Source: Blastomyces gilchristii SLH14081 (Eukaryota > Ascomycota > Eurotiomycetes > Onygenales > Ajellomycetaceae). From it: a stretch of DNA of 64,000 nt. The position numbers and the translations under genes are program-made. The DNA lies in the NCBI RefSeq assembly GCF_000003855.2, contig NW_003101674.1:2231042-2295041 (forward strand), read 5' to 3'. The notes beneath the pieces were generated by a model that did not search any database, was not told the origin of the DNA, and saw only the letters and a list, made by a program, of their open reading frames with translations. Shown here in pieces: positions 10,873 to 24,953 of the stretch; the stretch's first letter is position 1; each line of letters opens with the position of its first letter.

Positions 10873-13294
10873 TTAACTTTGCGCGTCGACGAAATCGTCA
10901 TCGTCTGAAGCGGTGGAATCCCGCCCATTCAGGGATCGTGTTTGTGTTGTGCTTTTTGTGGCCTGCAGCGGCGTCATGATATTTGACATGTCTTGGGGGT
11001 TGTAACCTGCGGAAGCGGAAGCTTGGGCGGGGGCATCTCCTTGGCCATCCCCACCCAAGATATCCATGGCGCCGGCTGAGTTTCCTGGCTTTAGCATCTT
11101 GTTCTCATTAAGGTGCCCGTCGTTGCTACCCTCGGTAAAGTCTATGAGATTGTCATTATTATTATGTTGTTGGGCGATTGGAGCTTTCGTGGTGGCGGTG
11201 GTTGCCAGTTGATCAGAAGAGGCGCCAGCTTCTACGTTATTTGATCGTGATGAGGGATGGGGTGGTATCTCGAATTGACAGGAAGGCTTTTGGCCCGGGA
11301 GAATTGCTGCAACACAAAGGATTTGTTTCACGGCGACCGCCGGATTGTTTGCGTCTCTGTTGGGTAAAGAAGGTTAGGATTAAAAGGCAATAGGAAAACG
11401 GATTCCATTGGCGAATAATTTTCAACCTACATTTTCGCATTCAGAATCCACTCAAGATCCTCTTCACCTTCCTCAGGTCTCCCCGGCCCGCCTTGAACTA
11501 CACGGAAAAGTTTGGGCCGCCATTCGACTCCATCTTCCACCCTCTTTGATGCCTCAAGCCGCTGCCTATCTTCAACTTTGGTTTTCTCTTCCGTGGCAAG
11601 ATCATGGTTCCGAGCAATTAGCGCTTGGACTGTACTACTCCAAAGTCTCTGCGATTCACGAGGCTCCTGCTCTTCTATTGGTCTGACGAGAGGAGGCGTG
11701 TGCTTTGCATTTGTCGCATTGAAAAGAAGCTCCTTTTGTCCAGTCTGTGTGTTCCGTTAGCCACAACAGCGTGAGAAAACAAGGGGAAAGGGAAATAGAT
11801 GTATGCCTGTAAGCACATACAGCAACATTTTTTATGAACATCTCACCGTTCCAAAGCCCTGATAGCTCATAGAGTATCTCTCCTGTTTTGTCATCTTTTA
11901 TGGCACCCCCGATGGCATTGTAGGTTCCAGAAAAATAACCTTTGGTTCTGAACTCTATATCCGCCGACAAATTGTTCTCGGGACATCTTACGTAGCTATG
12001 ATCTCCGAGTTCATACTTCATCTTTCCCCACAGGATACCTCGAGCATACATATTCGGTTGAGTCACGATACTACAAAAATTAACGGGTTAGCAGAACAAA
12101 GGCATAGATAGATAATCGTCAGAATTTTCAACATTTCAACATACTATCTTTCACCCTTTCCAGGTTCGCCCCTATTCAGGAAGGACAGTATTGCTATTCC
12201 TTCCATCATGCTTGCAGCTGAATTTCCCAGAAATTTACTGCGCGGTTTCAGCGTCCCGTCGATTCGTATATGATGTTCGGGGGCCATGAAAAAGTAGCTC
12301 GACTTGGGAGGATGGTGGGAAGTTTGTTCGGAAATGTAGTAGCTGCGGGTGCCATCCTCGTAATCCCAATAACATGTAAAAGTTTCACCCAGGATCGGAT
12401 TCAATGGCTTTTTAACACCCCTAGCATCAATGGCCCACCACACAGGAACTTGTTAGTCACGACAATTTTGCTGTTGAAAGAGATCCCTTTAAATCTCATT
12501 TTCAAGACGTACAAAGGTCTTATATGCCATCCACTGAGGTAGAACTTAACCACGGACACGAATCGTTGGACAGGGTCGTCAATTGCCGGCATTGGAAGGA
12601 GCGTTTCGGGGTGGGCCATGAAGCTGTTCATGATTTGATTTCCGTTAGCCAATTGCTTGTTCTTCATCTGCGAAGTGTAACCCATCAATGGAATTCCCCA
12701 ACGCACTTTGTGATCCGTTCCAGCATTGATCGGGGTTCCAGTATGAATGTGGGAAGCGTAACTCTGCCCAGGTCCGCACCCGGCCGCAATTGCGAAATAA
12801 TATGAGTGAGGACTAAAAAAATTGACCATGCAAATAAAACGATTAGTATCTAAGCCTTGATATATCAAACTGCACATCCTGCTGAGGGGAAGGTAGATAA
12901 ATGATAGAGGGAGGAGGGGGGGGGGGGGGGGGGAAGACTCTGGAGGCCACAAATATAAAATTACTCTGGAATGGGACTCACCATTCCCCTGCTCGGGTTC
13001 TACCACCGTCTCATCCTCTGCACTGGGCGAAGATGCGCCGCTCGACTCATCGAAGGACGAAACACTATCTATATAGGCCACAAAAGGTGCAAAACAAGAG
13101 TAGGTGATTAGCAAACCATTTTTCAGGCCGTAGAAGTTATAATTCCACAAGAGATCCCGGGTAGTTATAAGGTGAAATAAAACCAGTCGCAATTTATATA
13201 GACTTCAGGAAGTTCGTGACGCACTATTCTTGGAGGACCTTGAGCGGCTCTGTTGGTGGCCCTGCTGGAGGACCAAGGGGATCTTTGGGAGCAT
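10873..13294 (-). CDS. oxysterol-binding protein homologue (ORD-only ORP/Osh family)
   Basis: Lipid transfer protein that exchanges sterol or phosphatidylserine for phosphoinositide between membranes. Eight exons on the minus strand: 13225-13294, 12982-13068, 12707-12812, 12513-12623, 12145-12420, 11821-12070, 11431-11744 and 10873-11356; phases close exactly to 565 residues. A short Ser-rich N-terminus (SRSRSSKNNSVSSFDESSGA) leads into the ORD: the lid/PtdIns(4)P region (RPGADLGRVTLPTFILEPRS), GVKKPLNPILGETFTCYW, the signature EQTSHHPP, then PNMYARGILWGKMKYELGDH. No PH, ankyrin or GOLD domain is present. After RLWSSTVQALIARNHDLATE the protein has an uncommon tail of about 160 residues, rich in Asn, Thr and Ala and ending in an acidic DDDDFVDAQS. 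Intron 2 contains an 18-base G tract (12916-12933). Confidence 0.93.
12916..12933. repeat. G18 homopolymer in an ORP-gene intron
   Basis: Eighteen consecutive G on the plus strand (C on the coding strand), next to GAGGAG. It lies in intron 2 of the oxysterol-binding protein gene. Confidence 0.95.
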
Positions 13295-13575
13295 GTCGGC
13301 AGTCTTTCCACTGCAAATATCTCTTTTTTTTCTCGTATTATATTTTCGGATTTTTATTGTAATTTTCAATTAGGCGTCTTTGGAATGTCTCTCGTCGTGC
13401 AGAAAAGGAACAATTGGCGTAGGGAAAGAAAAGAAAGGAAAAGAAAAGAAGCAGCTAGATGTTCCGTTGGTCAAGGCATCGAGGATATTAATGGTTGAAT
13501 CACAAGCTCAGGAGGGAATGCTACGAATATTCAGGTGCGGAGTGATAGCAACAAGGGCGGAGTGAATTTAAGTGG

Positions 13576-13612
<37 letters not shown>

Positions 13613-13812
13613 GAAAAGAAAAAGAAAAAGAAAAAGAAAAAGAAATCAGCTGTGGGCCTGGAGCGGAAATGGATCTTTAACTAAATAATAATATAGCAAG
13701 GTTGAGCAGAGGTAAGGGTGGTCCTTGGATAGGCTACTTCCTCCTAGGTACAGTACCAACAAGCAACAACCAACGATTCAGCACAAGGGAGAGACGAAAT
13801 CAGATAGGGTGT

Positions 13813-13843
<31 letters not shown>

Positions 13844-14966
13844 GGGCACGGCGTCACAGGGTATGTATTGATATGTATACAGGAGGAGAAAAAGAAGTGG
13901 GTGGTGTCGTGGTGAGAGGAGGGTGTGAGAGGGTTGGAGGGAGGGTTGGAGTTGAAGTGAGTGAGTGAGAGCGTAGGAAGTAACTAACTTGGCTAAGTTA
14001 GTTATAACTATTTCCCTTCCCCTTCCCGCTCAAGGCAGGCAGGTGTGGTGTGTGGTGTGGTATGGTTTGGTATGACGGAACCCTGGGTGGGACTTTGTGC
14101 GCCAAGCCCAGCACACGGCAAGCAACAACTACTGCGTACGCTGCGTAGATTCCGGGCCCCGAAGAGCGGCTCTGGCTTGCTTGTTGTGGCTTGCAGTCCA
14201 GTCCTGTCCTGTCCTGTCCAGTCAGTCCTGTCCTTGGTAACTAACATGTAGTTAAGTTACTCCGTACTCTGTACTCCGTACTGTACTTAACTACATATAT
14301 AATATTTTTTTCGCCCCTCCCTCCTCAACCCTGCACATCTCACTCTCTCCCTCCCAGTCCCCCACCACCCTGGGTTTCACATGGATGAGATGTTGATATT
14401 GATCCTAGCCCTCCTCCTCGGTTATGGTCATGTCTGCCAGGGTTATGCAATCAATAGAACTATGGATGCCTGCTTCAACCACCCAGATCTCCCCCGCCCC
14501 CCGCCCCCCGCCCCCCGGCCCTCCATTTTCCATTCTGGTTGTTATCTGATCCTGCCTTCAATTCGATATCATTTACTATGCGCACGTCCTGCTAAGTAGT
14601 TACACACAGAACATGCAAATACGCGTGTTCCTTGCACTCTGGGATTTTGCAACTGGGCGCGAGCGGGGAAGAGGGGGACGACGGGAAATAAAATCGTAGG
14701 GAAGTTGCGATGCCTAATCACTAGGTACTCTCACACCAGACTCTCTGATATTCTCCTGTTCCAGCGCTTCCCTCGCAAAGGCATAGGATAGGATAGGGTT
14801 CATTCAACCCTCCTTGCAAATTCCAATTGGCCTAGTCACGACCTACTTTACTCCTTACCAAAAAAAAGAAAAAGAAAAGAAATTCAACCTTCCCAGATAT
14901 GTAAAGAATGTACGAGGAACCTAAGATCAAAGAAAAGTGAAAGATGGGAAAAAATGATATAATAAA
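13295..14966. other. repeat-rich intergenic region upstream of the ORP gene
   Basis: Promoter side of the ORP gene. It holds an A-run followed by AAAAG repeats (13575-13645), seven AGAC units (13813-13840), GT-rich and TCCTG-repeat sequence (14190-14232) and two TACTCCGTA motifs (14258, 14272). No gene recognised. Confidence 0.6.
13813..13840. repeat. (AGAC)7 microsatellite
   Basis: Uninterrupted tetranucleotide repeat of 28 bases in intergenic DNA. Confidence 0.95.
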
Positions 14967-15040
14967 CGACCACGGTGCGATTCGAACGCACAAATCTTTG
15001 GTGCCGAAAACCAACGCCTTAACCATTAGGCCACGCGGCC
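14967..15040 (-). tRNA. tRNA-Arg (anticodon UCG)
   Basis: Read on the minus strand. The acceptor 5' GGCCGCG pairs with CGTGGTC (two G-U pairs). The D arm is GCC-TAATGGTTAA-GGC, and the anticodon stem TTGGT/ACCAA encloses the loop TTTCGGC, so the anticodon is TCG. The T arm is GTGCG-TTCGAAT-CGCAC and the discriminator base is G. There is no intron. A TTTTTT Pol III terminator begins about 12 bases after the 3' end (plus-strand A run 14949-14954). A-box and B-box elements are internal (TGGCCTAATGG, GTTCGAATC). Confidence 0.95.
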
Positions 15041-15356
15041 CGCTTGTAGTATTATTATTAATAATCCCAATTTCTCTTTGGCCATCAGTTCTATCTCCGA
15101 GATTATAAACAGAACAACCACCCCCGATCGATAGAAGAGCTGTGCAAGTTGGATATGATACATGAGTTACATGAGTGCCTTTTACGAGATTTATAATGAA
15201 AAGAATAATGCAGACCAGGTTACTCATGTCATCTGAAGCCACCCGGCTAGCTAATTATCTAATTGACCACCAGTCCCTCATCGAAATCAACATTCATACA
15301 TCCATTACATGATAACATCCATGTAGATAGATGCACGACCCTTGCCGCTGCCCCTC

Positions 15357-15529
15357 ATGTACACTCTACTAATAATACTCCTAATAACCGTAGGGGTGGT
15401 AATCCCTCCAGCTCTGCTATACCTAATCTACAAACCCCCCACCTCCCTAATCCAGTACTTCCAGCTCCGCTGGCCTGATATCCTGTGGCTCGGGCCCATC
15501 CCCTCAACCTCAACCTCAACCTCAACTAT

Positions 15530-15561
<32 letters not shown>

Positions 15562-16277
15562 CAGCGAGCAGAGACAAATTAATAGCCCTGACAATTGATG
15601 ACGGACCAAGTCCCTACATCGCTGAGATCCTTCAGATCCTCAAAGCCAACGATGCAACCGCCACGTTCTTCCTCATCGGCTCGAACATCACTGACAGTAT
15701 CACAGGTGCAGAGACAAACACAAGCAAGGCGAAAGCAGCAGAGACGCCGCAAACACAGACAGAAACACTCCACAACCTCCTCCGCGCCGGCAACGAATTA
15801 GCCAACCACGCCATGCGCGATGAGCCGTCATGGCGCCTCTCCGACGCAGAGCTCATCGCCCAGATAAAAACCGTCGAGCGCAAAATACAGCATATCTACA
15901 ACTCCGTATACACCACCACTACTACTACTTCAACACCGAAAAACCCCCCTGAGAATGCACCACAACCACAACCATCACCACCACCAAAACCACCAAAATA
16001 CTTCCGCCCCGGCTCCGGCTTCTTCACCACGCGCATGCGCCACCTCCTGGCCGCGCTAGGCTACAAGCTCGTCCTGGGCAGCGTGTATCCGCACGATGCG
16101 CAGATCCCCTTCCCGCGCGTCAATGCCTGGCACGTCCTCGACCTGGCGCGGCCCGGTGGTATTATCATTTGCCATGACGGGCGGAGATGGACGGCGCCGA
16201 TGTTGCGGGTGGTGCTGCCTGAGTTGGGGAGGAGGGGGTATCGGGTTGTTACTGTTACGGAGTTGGTCGGCGGATAG
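15357..16277 (+). CDS. membrane-anchored NodB-type polysaccharide deacetylase family protein
   Basis: Family removes N- or O-acetyl groups from chitin-like or other glycans. Single exon, 306 residues; ATG at 15357. Residues 1-25 form a signal anchor (LLIILLITVGVVIPPALLYL). A Ser/Thr then Ser-Asn repeat (ISNSNSNSNSNT) precedes the NodB domain: motif 1 LIALTIDDGPS with the catalytic and metal Asp pair, TATFFLIGSNI, motif 2 region ELANHAMRDEPS, motif 3 KYFRPGSGFF, and a C-terminal IIICHDG. The domain is interrupted by a Thr/Pro-rich insert (about residues 195-220). In motif 2 the expected second metal-binding His is not seen, so activity is uncertain. The only close neighbour on the same strand is upstream sequence without a gene. 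Confidence 0.82.
15538..15562. repeat. (CAACAG)n microsatellite inside the deacetylase gene
   Basis: AGCAACAGCAACAGCAACAG-type hexamers encode alternating Ser-Asn, so copy changes stay in frame. Confidence 0.85.
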
Positions 16278-16465
16278 GGGCTAGATGTATATATAAGGCT
16301 AGATGTATATATAAAGGTATATATATATATGTGTGAATCGCTTTGAAATTTGTCCAGGACAAGAGAAGAGAGGTTCGTGATAGCTATGCTATGGGTTTAT
16401 GGTAACTATGGTTTATAAATGTCTATGTTTCTAATATTTATCTGTGGGCGTTAATAGAAGGCGGG

Positions 16466-16493
16466 AAAAAAAAAAAAAAAAAAAAAAAAAAAA
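16466..16493. repeat. A28 homopolymer
   Basis: Twenty-eight A in the gap between the two convergent genes, just past the stop of the DUF3605 protein. Confidence 0.95.
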
Positions 16494-16540
16494 CCGAAAA
16501 AAAGGTCGAGAAAGTTGTAAAATCTCGGACAAACTCAGTT

Positions 16541-17706
16541 TCATACATCGGTAACGGGTACGTCGCCGTTGGTGATCTCGTGGAGAAATGCCGGATCGGC
16601 CTGGTAGAGCATGACATGGAAGTGCTCGATGGCGTGGACGGACTTGAGAGACTTCCAGTTTTTAAACCATATAACCTATTCCACGATGATACGGTTGATT
16701 GGTTAGCAAAAACAGGGAGAAAGTTCTTTTTTTTTTTTTTTTTTTTCTTTTGGTACCTAGCTTTCTCACACCTTCTCGGCGGGCATTCTAGACCGAAACG
16801 TTTTCTCAACAAACTCATCGATCTCCCTTCGCATGCGCGGGGTTAAGTCATCTGTGGCAGGATCATCTTCGAGTTCAAACTTGGTCCAGATGACAAGGTG
16901 GACGATGTCCTTTTCCACCCCATATGGCCAGTCGTTGTAGAGAATTTTGATGTCGTCTGTGTTGCCAAAAGAATAGAATGTTTTTGGGAGGAGGGGAGGG
17001 GGATGATTAGTTATTTAGTCGGCCGATATAACTAGAGGCCAGAAAGAGTAGACTATCTCTTTCTGCCAAATCGAAGGGGGAAAAGAACAAACCTGGATGG
17101 TCGAATGGTCTTGTCCCGCGGGGTTTCAAATCATCCACCCAACCCAGCCTCTTCTGAACCACGAAATTCAAAACAGAACCGTATTTATCTTTAATCTTTG
17201 CGGTGTACTCCAGATACCTCCTCAGCTCGGACGGCACGCGCTGGAGAAGGTGTATTTGATTCGATCCTAAAGTGTTTTAGGTCCAGGCGTATTAGTCCAT
17301 TCTCGTTCTCTTCTCGAAATCGGGATCTCTTTCTTTTAAACATATATTTTATAAAACAGCGAAGAAAAAAAATAAAAATAAAAAGAAAAGAAAAAGAAAA
17401 TAACCACTCACCAACTATTTCCTTCACCAGCTCCCAGCTCTGCCGTTCATACTGCGCGTCGGGCGTCGAGAGGCACTTTATAGACTTCTGAGGTAGATCA
17501 CGGAGATACTCCGGACATTCAGGCGGCCATTGTGATCGCGGGACATTGACGAGCCAGTAAGGGAGAGGCTCTGCTGGTGTTGTAATAGCTGTCTCCTCGT
17601 CGACGAGTTCTGTGGTCGTCGTGGTTAATAATGGTGTGATGCGGGCATCATCAGCCGTTTCTGCAACCGCAGCGGGGGCAGCAGGGTCGTTGAGGTGAGG
17701 CATCAT
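16541..17706 (-). CDS. DUF3605/GIG1-like protein (N-acetylglucosamine-induced family)
   Basis: Fungal family named after Candida GIG1; the biochemical role is unknown to me. Four exons on the minus strand: 17412-17706, 17093-17266, 16772-16956 and 16541-16675; 262 residues. After a Thr/Ala-rich N-terminus come [75 protein letters not shown] and the C-terminal hallmark [20 protein letters not shown]. No signal peptide or membrane segment is seen, so it is probably cytosolic. Intron 3 contains a T20 run. The first of two adjacent ATGs was taken as start. Confidence 0.85.
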
Positions 17707-18538
17707 TCGGACGGGGGAAGGGCGCTAGAATAAACAGCGCTTCGAGGCTAGATTGTTTTTGTTTGACATGACAGAACTCCCCCCGTACGCTTATCTCCTC
17801 TGCGCACTCGGGCTTGTTGTAGATGATATAAATTTCTAAAGCATGCGCGGTTTATGGCGCAGTCCCATCCTCTCCTGGCGGCGGGCTGCAACAACCGGAC
17901 TATTTAGCGCCGAAGCTTAACTAACTAACTAGTTAACTTAACCACCGGCCAGATCTTCCCCGCCACTCGCGGGCCGGCTGCAGGGGTTCGGTCTTTTATC
18001 TATATCTAAGGTTTTTGCCACGAGCCGAGCAACCACGCTTTATTTAACTCGTTTGTTTTTGCTGGAATTTGCATCTGGCAGATATGAATGCGCAAACATG
18101 AAGTTGTTTTTTTCCCAAGCTCCTTCTCTCACATTGAACGTTGACGTTCTTGGTGGGCTTGCTGGTATGGGAGGGTTTGAGCTGGTAACTAGGGCTGTAT
18201 GTAACTAGGCTTTGCTTCGGATTTACTGACTGCATTTTCCATTGTACAGAGCTCTGGCAGCTGTGTTCTCACCAGACATTTGAGCCGGTAAAAAGTACTC
18301 ACCTTCAGAACATATCTAGAACGATCAACATCATCCATCTTCCTAGAAATAGAGATGGTCTCGGGAGTTTGGCGTACTCAGGACTCAGGAGTAGCCCCCA
18401 GAATGAATTGCAATGGTGGTATATAGCTAGCTATAACATAGAAAATAAGCAATAAAAACCCAATCCCAACGAAAACTCCAGCTGCTCAAAAAGACAACCA
18501 GTTCCCTCCTAAACCCCATCATTTCAAGTCATAAATAA
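17707..18538. other. intergenic region, promoter of the DUF3605 gene and 3' side of PNC1
   Basis: About 830 bases without a plausible gene. A TAACTAACTAACTAGTTAAC-like AT-rich block lies near 17920-17940. Confidence 0.45.
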
Positions 18539-19431
18539 CTAACTGCACACTGGTAATAATGTCCTAACTTGCCCTACCTCCGGCCCATCAATATTCACAA
18601 TCCTCACCCCATGATCTTCCATCTCCTGCTTGGCCGCTTCCCACCCCTTGCCCGGGTCGATACATTTCGTCCCCTCCTCCACTACAAAACAACGAAACCC
18701 TCTATCCACCGCATCAACAGCCGTGTCCTTGACGCAGTAATCCCCCGCAAGACCCACAATGAAAACATCCGACGCCTGATGCTCCCTTAACACCGCAGCA
18801 AGATCCATATTCACGCCCCCCGTCTCGACACAGTCGTTATTCCCAAATGCGTCTGCAAACGCGGAATACATCTCCATCCGCGCATCCATGCCCTTACGGA
18901 TATTCACGCTAATCTTATCCGCTTCGATTTCGGGGATGATGCATGCGCCCGGCGTGTTGGCGACGCAGTGGACCGGCCAGAGGCGTTGCGGCTTTGTCTC
19001 TGTCTCCCGGCCTGTGGCGGGGTTTGTTAGGGTCGTGGTAGATTGGAATGGGATGTTGTTGGGGGCCGGTTGATTGGCGGCGAAAGATATATGGGATGTC
19101 GGGTGGAAGTCTTGTGTGGAGATTTTGACGGCGAAGCCTGGGAGGGAGAGGAGGGAGTTGATGACTGGAGCGAGGGTGCGGCCGCCTTGGATGGCTAAAG
19201 TGCCATTCTGTGGATTGGAAAAGTGGTGGGGGGTTATGTTAGAGATAGTGCTTATCAAAGCGTATATGGGAGTCTTGGATGATGTTCTAATATGCGCGGG
19301 GGGCTGGATAGTTTACTAAATAGGAGCGGACTCACGGGCGGGCAAAAGTCTTCTTGCATATCAACCACGAGCAACGCGGGACGAAATGAGGCGGATGTAG
19401 CCCCATTTAGATTATCACCACTCGATGCCAT
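18539..19431 (-). CDS. pnc1: nicotinamidase (isochorismatase fold)
   Basis: Hydrolyses nicotinamide to nicotinate in the NAD salvage pathway, which also relieves sirtuin inhibition. Exons 19336-19431 and 18539-19207 on the minus strand; 254 residues. The triad is visible: Asp in LLVVDMQEDFCPP (about residue 25), Lys in VNIRKGMDARMEMYSAF, and the nucleophile Cys in VGLAGDYCVKDTAVDA. Metal-site residues are in STQDFHPTSHISFA and RLWPVHCVANTPGA. The C-terminus has no peroxisomal tripeptide. It lies head to tail with the acyl-CoA dehydrogenase-like gene. Confidence 0.93.
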
Positions 19432-19787
19432 CGTAGAAATGCCACTCTATGGTGCTTTTCGATTGAGATTGTAGTATCGCACCGGATAGTAGGAAATTTG
19501 ATTTGCACTGTTCCAGTCCATGGCGGGGTGTTTGTTATCGCTCCTTATCTATCGCGAGGCATCTCCCACGTGAGCTGGATATTGCTGCCCAGGTGTACTC
19601 CGTACATCATCTTCAAAAAAGTATTCTTGCAAACGACGTTGATTCAATCTACAAGTGCTCTGTACATATGTTAATTGTAAATTACATGGTGGTTCATGGT
19701 TCATGGTTCATTGTTAATCAAATAACTATATACAAAAAAAAAAAAAAAAATCCTGCATTTGTTAACAATATCTTAAGATCCAGTCGA
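19432..19787. other. short intergenic region, PNC1 promoter
   Basis: Contains one TACTCCGTA motif (19596-19604) and an A run near 19735-19750. No gene. Confidence 0.5.
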
Positions 19788-21656
19788 TTAAAGCCTCGCG
19801 GTTGCCGCGGCCTCGTCACCGAAGACAATCCGTTTATCCCAGGCAGCTTCAACTTCCCAAGAACTATATGTGGCCTGGTCCTTCAAGGTGAAGCGCCTTG
19901 CAACCTCCCTCGAGATAGGATCGTTATCTCGGGCAGTATCCAAAATCAGCAGCAGGCCGCAAATCACGCTCTCGAGTCCGACAAGGAGATCTCTTCCTTC
20001 CCACCTTAGCTGTTCTGCATCTTTAGTTTCGGTGCATTGCAGCCATTGCGCCCATGTTTTCTGGATTATCTCAGCTTCTGCTTGGAATGAATGCTTGCGC
20101 GCAATCGCCAAAGCGCTCGCGACCCATTGTCCCACAGCTACTAAGATCGCCGGGCCTTGCTTAGATTTTACCACACGAACCAGGTCGTCCGCCATGATAT
20201 CAGTGGTTCCTTCCCAAATGCTAAGCACGCATATGTCCCGGAAAATCCTCGCAATGTTTAACACGGGATCTTCATTCTCGAGATACCCAACTCCACCTAG
20301 GTTCTCCATGCAGGCACGAACTCCATTGATAGATCTGAGGGCCGTTTGAGCTTTGCCCATTGGGGTAAGGAGACGGAGTAGAGCACTGGATTGCTGAGCG
20401 TTGGTTGGGAGGATGGAAGCCTGGGTGGCTTGCGTGAGGCGGCTATCTTGCCCTTCAGAAATTCCCAGTAGCGAGGCGACGAAATGGAGAAGGTTGAGAT
20501 GGCCCCTGTACATGACATGGTCTCGGGCAAGTGCTCTTACATGTGCGGGCATCTCTGTGAGGAGTTTACCGCGAGCGACCCTCACCTTCGCATAAGCTCT
20601 CGAGATTGCCAACCCCCTCGCCCATCCACCCACCGCTCCAGCCATATTATGAACCCTGGTGATATTGAGGAGGGTTGAAATTTCCCTCACGCCGTCCCCT
20701 TCTTTGCCAATCAAATAGCCCCTCATTCCCTTCAGTTCCAGTTCCGCAGTTGGGAGAGTTTTCGTGCCGAGTTTATTTTTCAAGCGCTGAATTCTCACTC
20801 CGTTAAGCTCCGTTTCGCCTTCGGCTCCACCCGGAACTTTTCTGCGCAAGGGAGCGTAGAAAGTGCTAATTTGGCCATTTGGTCCTGTTTTGGCAAGCAT
20901 GATCGCCATATTGGCGTCGGTAGCGGAGGAAAACCACTTGAAACCGTCGAGCTGCCATGGTCCAAGAGGATATCCAAGTTCATCAACCCCTTTACTCGCA
21001 TTTTGCTCTTCTACAGAGAGTTTCCTACCCACAGTCTCCGTTCCACGAACGTCGCTGCCTCCCTTACGTTCTGTCATCCATTGTCCGCTAGTCCATGCAA
21101 AACTGGGATCTCGACTAATCAATCTATTTCTCGCCTCTGTGAATATAGCACCATCTGGACCGTTCAGATGCCGTCCGAGCATTTTAGCGGCGCCATCGGT
21201 CATAGCAGACGGGCATGTAACCAGAGCGGCACTAGAAGTCCAAAGAGCGTATTTGATGAATTGATATGCCCGGTTATTCAACTGCGTGCCAGTATTTCCG
21301 CCATTGTGTGATTGAGCGTCGGCATATGCTAGTGCCACCATCCCTTCCTCGATCCCTCGGTCTTGTAATTTTCGCCACCCCTCACTCGTGACTAGAGGGT
21401 CCTGATTATTCTCTACACCAAACGTAGAAAGAGGGCGAAGGTACGGCTGGTTGCGCTCTGCTTCTGCCGTATAGGCCATATGAGATCTTGACAGCACAAG
21501 ACGGGAAAATCGAGAAAGATCTTCATCTATGCTGGAGGGTAAAGGTGACGGAAGATACAGGGAGATGATACGCCGAAAAGCAGCATCTTCATAATATTGA
21601 GGCAGAATAGTTGGCTGGGCCTGGAAGAAGCCCGTTGTTGCGCTGGATGGCTCCAT
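19788..21656 (-). CDS. AidB-like acyl-CoA dehydrogenase with PTS1-like C-terminus
   Basis: FAD-dependent acyl-CoA dehydrogenase superfamily; the branch resembles E. coli AidB and ACAD10/11-type proteins rather than the classic short or medium-chain enzymes. Intronless, 622 residues. Seen: the substrate/FAD-loop signature SGQWMTERKGGSDVRGTETV (about 190-210), the beta-domain DGFKWFSSATDANMAIMLAK, the helical segment HNMAGAVGGWARGLAISRAY, the C-terminal RSINGVRACMENLGGVGYLE, and the catalytic-Glu region IWEGTTDIMADDLVRVV. The protein ends in Ala-Arg-Leu, which fits the type 1 peroxisomal signal [SAC][KRH][LM]. The substrate is unknown; fatty or branched acyl-CoA oxidation in peroxisomes is an inference. 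Confidence 0.88.
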   Translation of the reverse strand: MEPSSATTGFFQAQPTILPQYYEDAAFRRIISLYLPSPLPSSIDEDLSRFSRLVLSRSHMAYTAEAERNQPYLRPLSTFGVENNQDPLVTSEGWRKLQDRGIEEGMVALAYADAQSHNGGNTGTQLNNRAYQFIKYALWTSSAALVTCPSAMTDGAAKMLGRHLNGPDGAIFTEARNRLISRDPSFAWTSGQWMTERKGGSDVRGTETVGRKLSVEEQNASKGVDELGYPLGPWQLDGFKWFSSATDANMAIMLAKTGPNGQISTFYAPLRRKVPGGAEGETELNGVRIQRLKNKLGTKTLPTAELELKGMRGYLIGKEGDGVREISTLLNITRVHNMAGAVGGWARGLAISRAYAKVRVARGKLLTEMPAHVRALARDHVMYRGHLNLLHFVASLLGISEGQDSRLTQATQASILPTNAQQSSALLRLLTPMGKAQTALRSINGVRACMENLGGVGYLENEDPVLNIARIFRDICVLSIWEGTTDIMADDLVRVVKSKQGPAILVAVGQWVASALAIARKHSFQAEAEIIQKTWAQWLQCTETKDAEQLRWEGRDLLVGLESVICGLLLILDTARDNDPISREVARRFTLKDQATYSSWEVEAAWDKRIVFGDEAAATARL

Positions 21657-24953
<3,297 letters not shown>

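Noticed and set aside
13813..13840. CRISPR-like or telomere-like repeat
   Set aside because: A simple AGAC tetranucleotide without spacers, and not a telomere unit.
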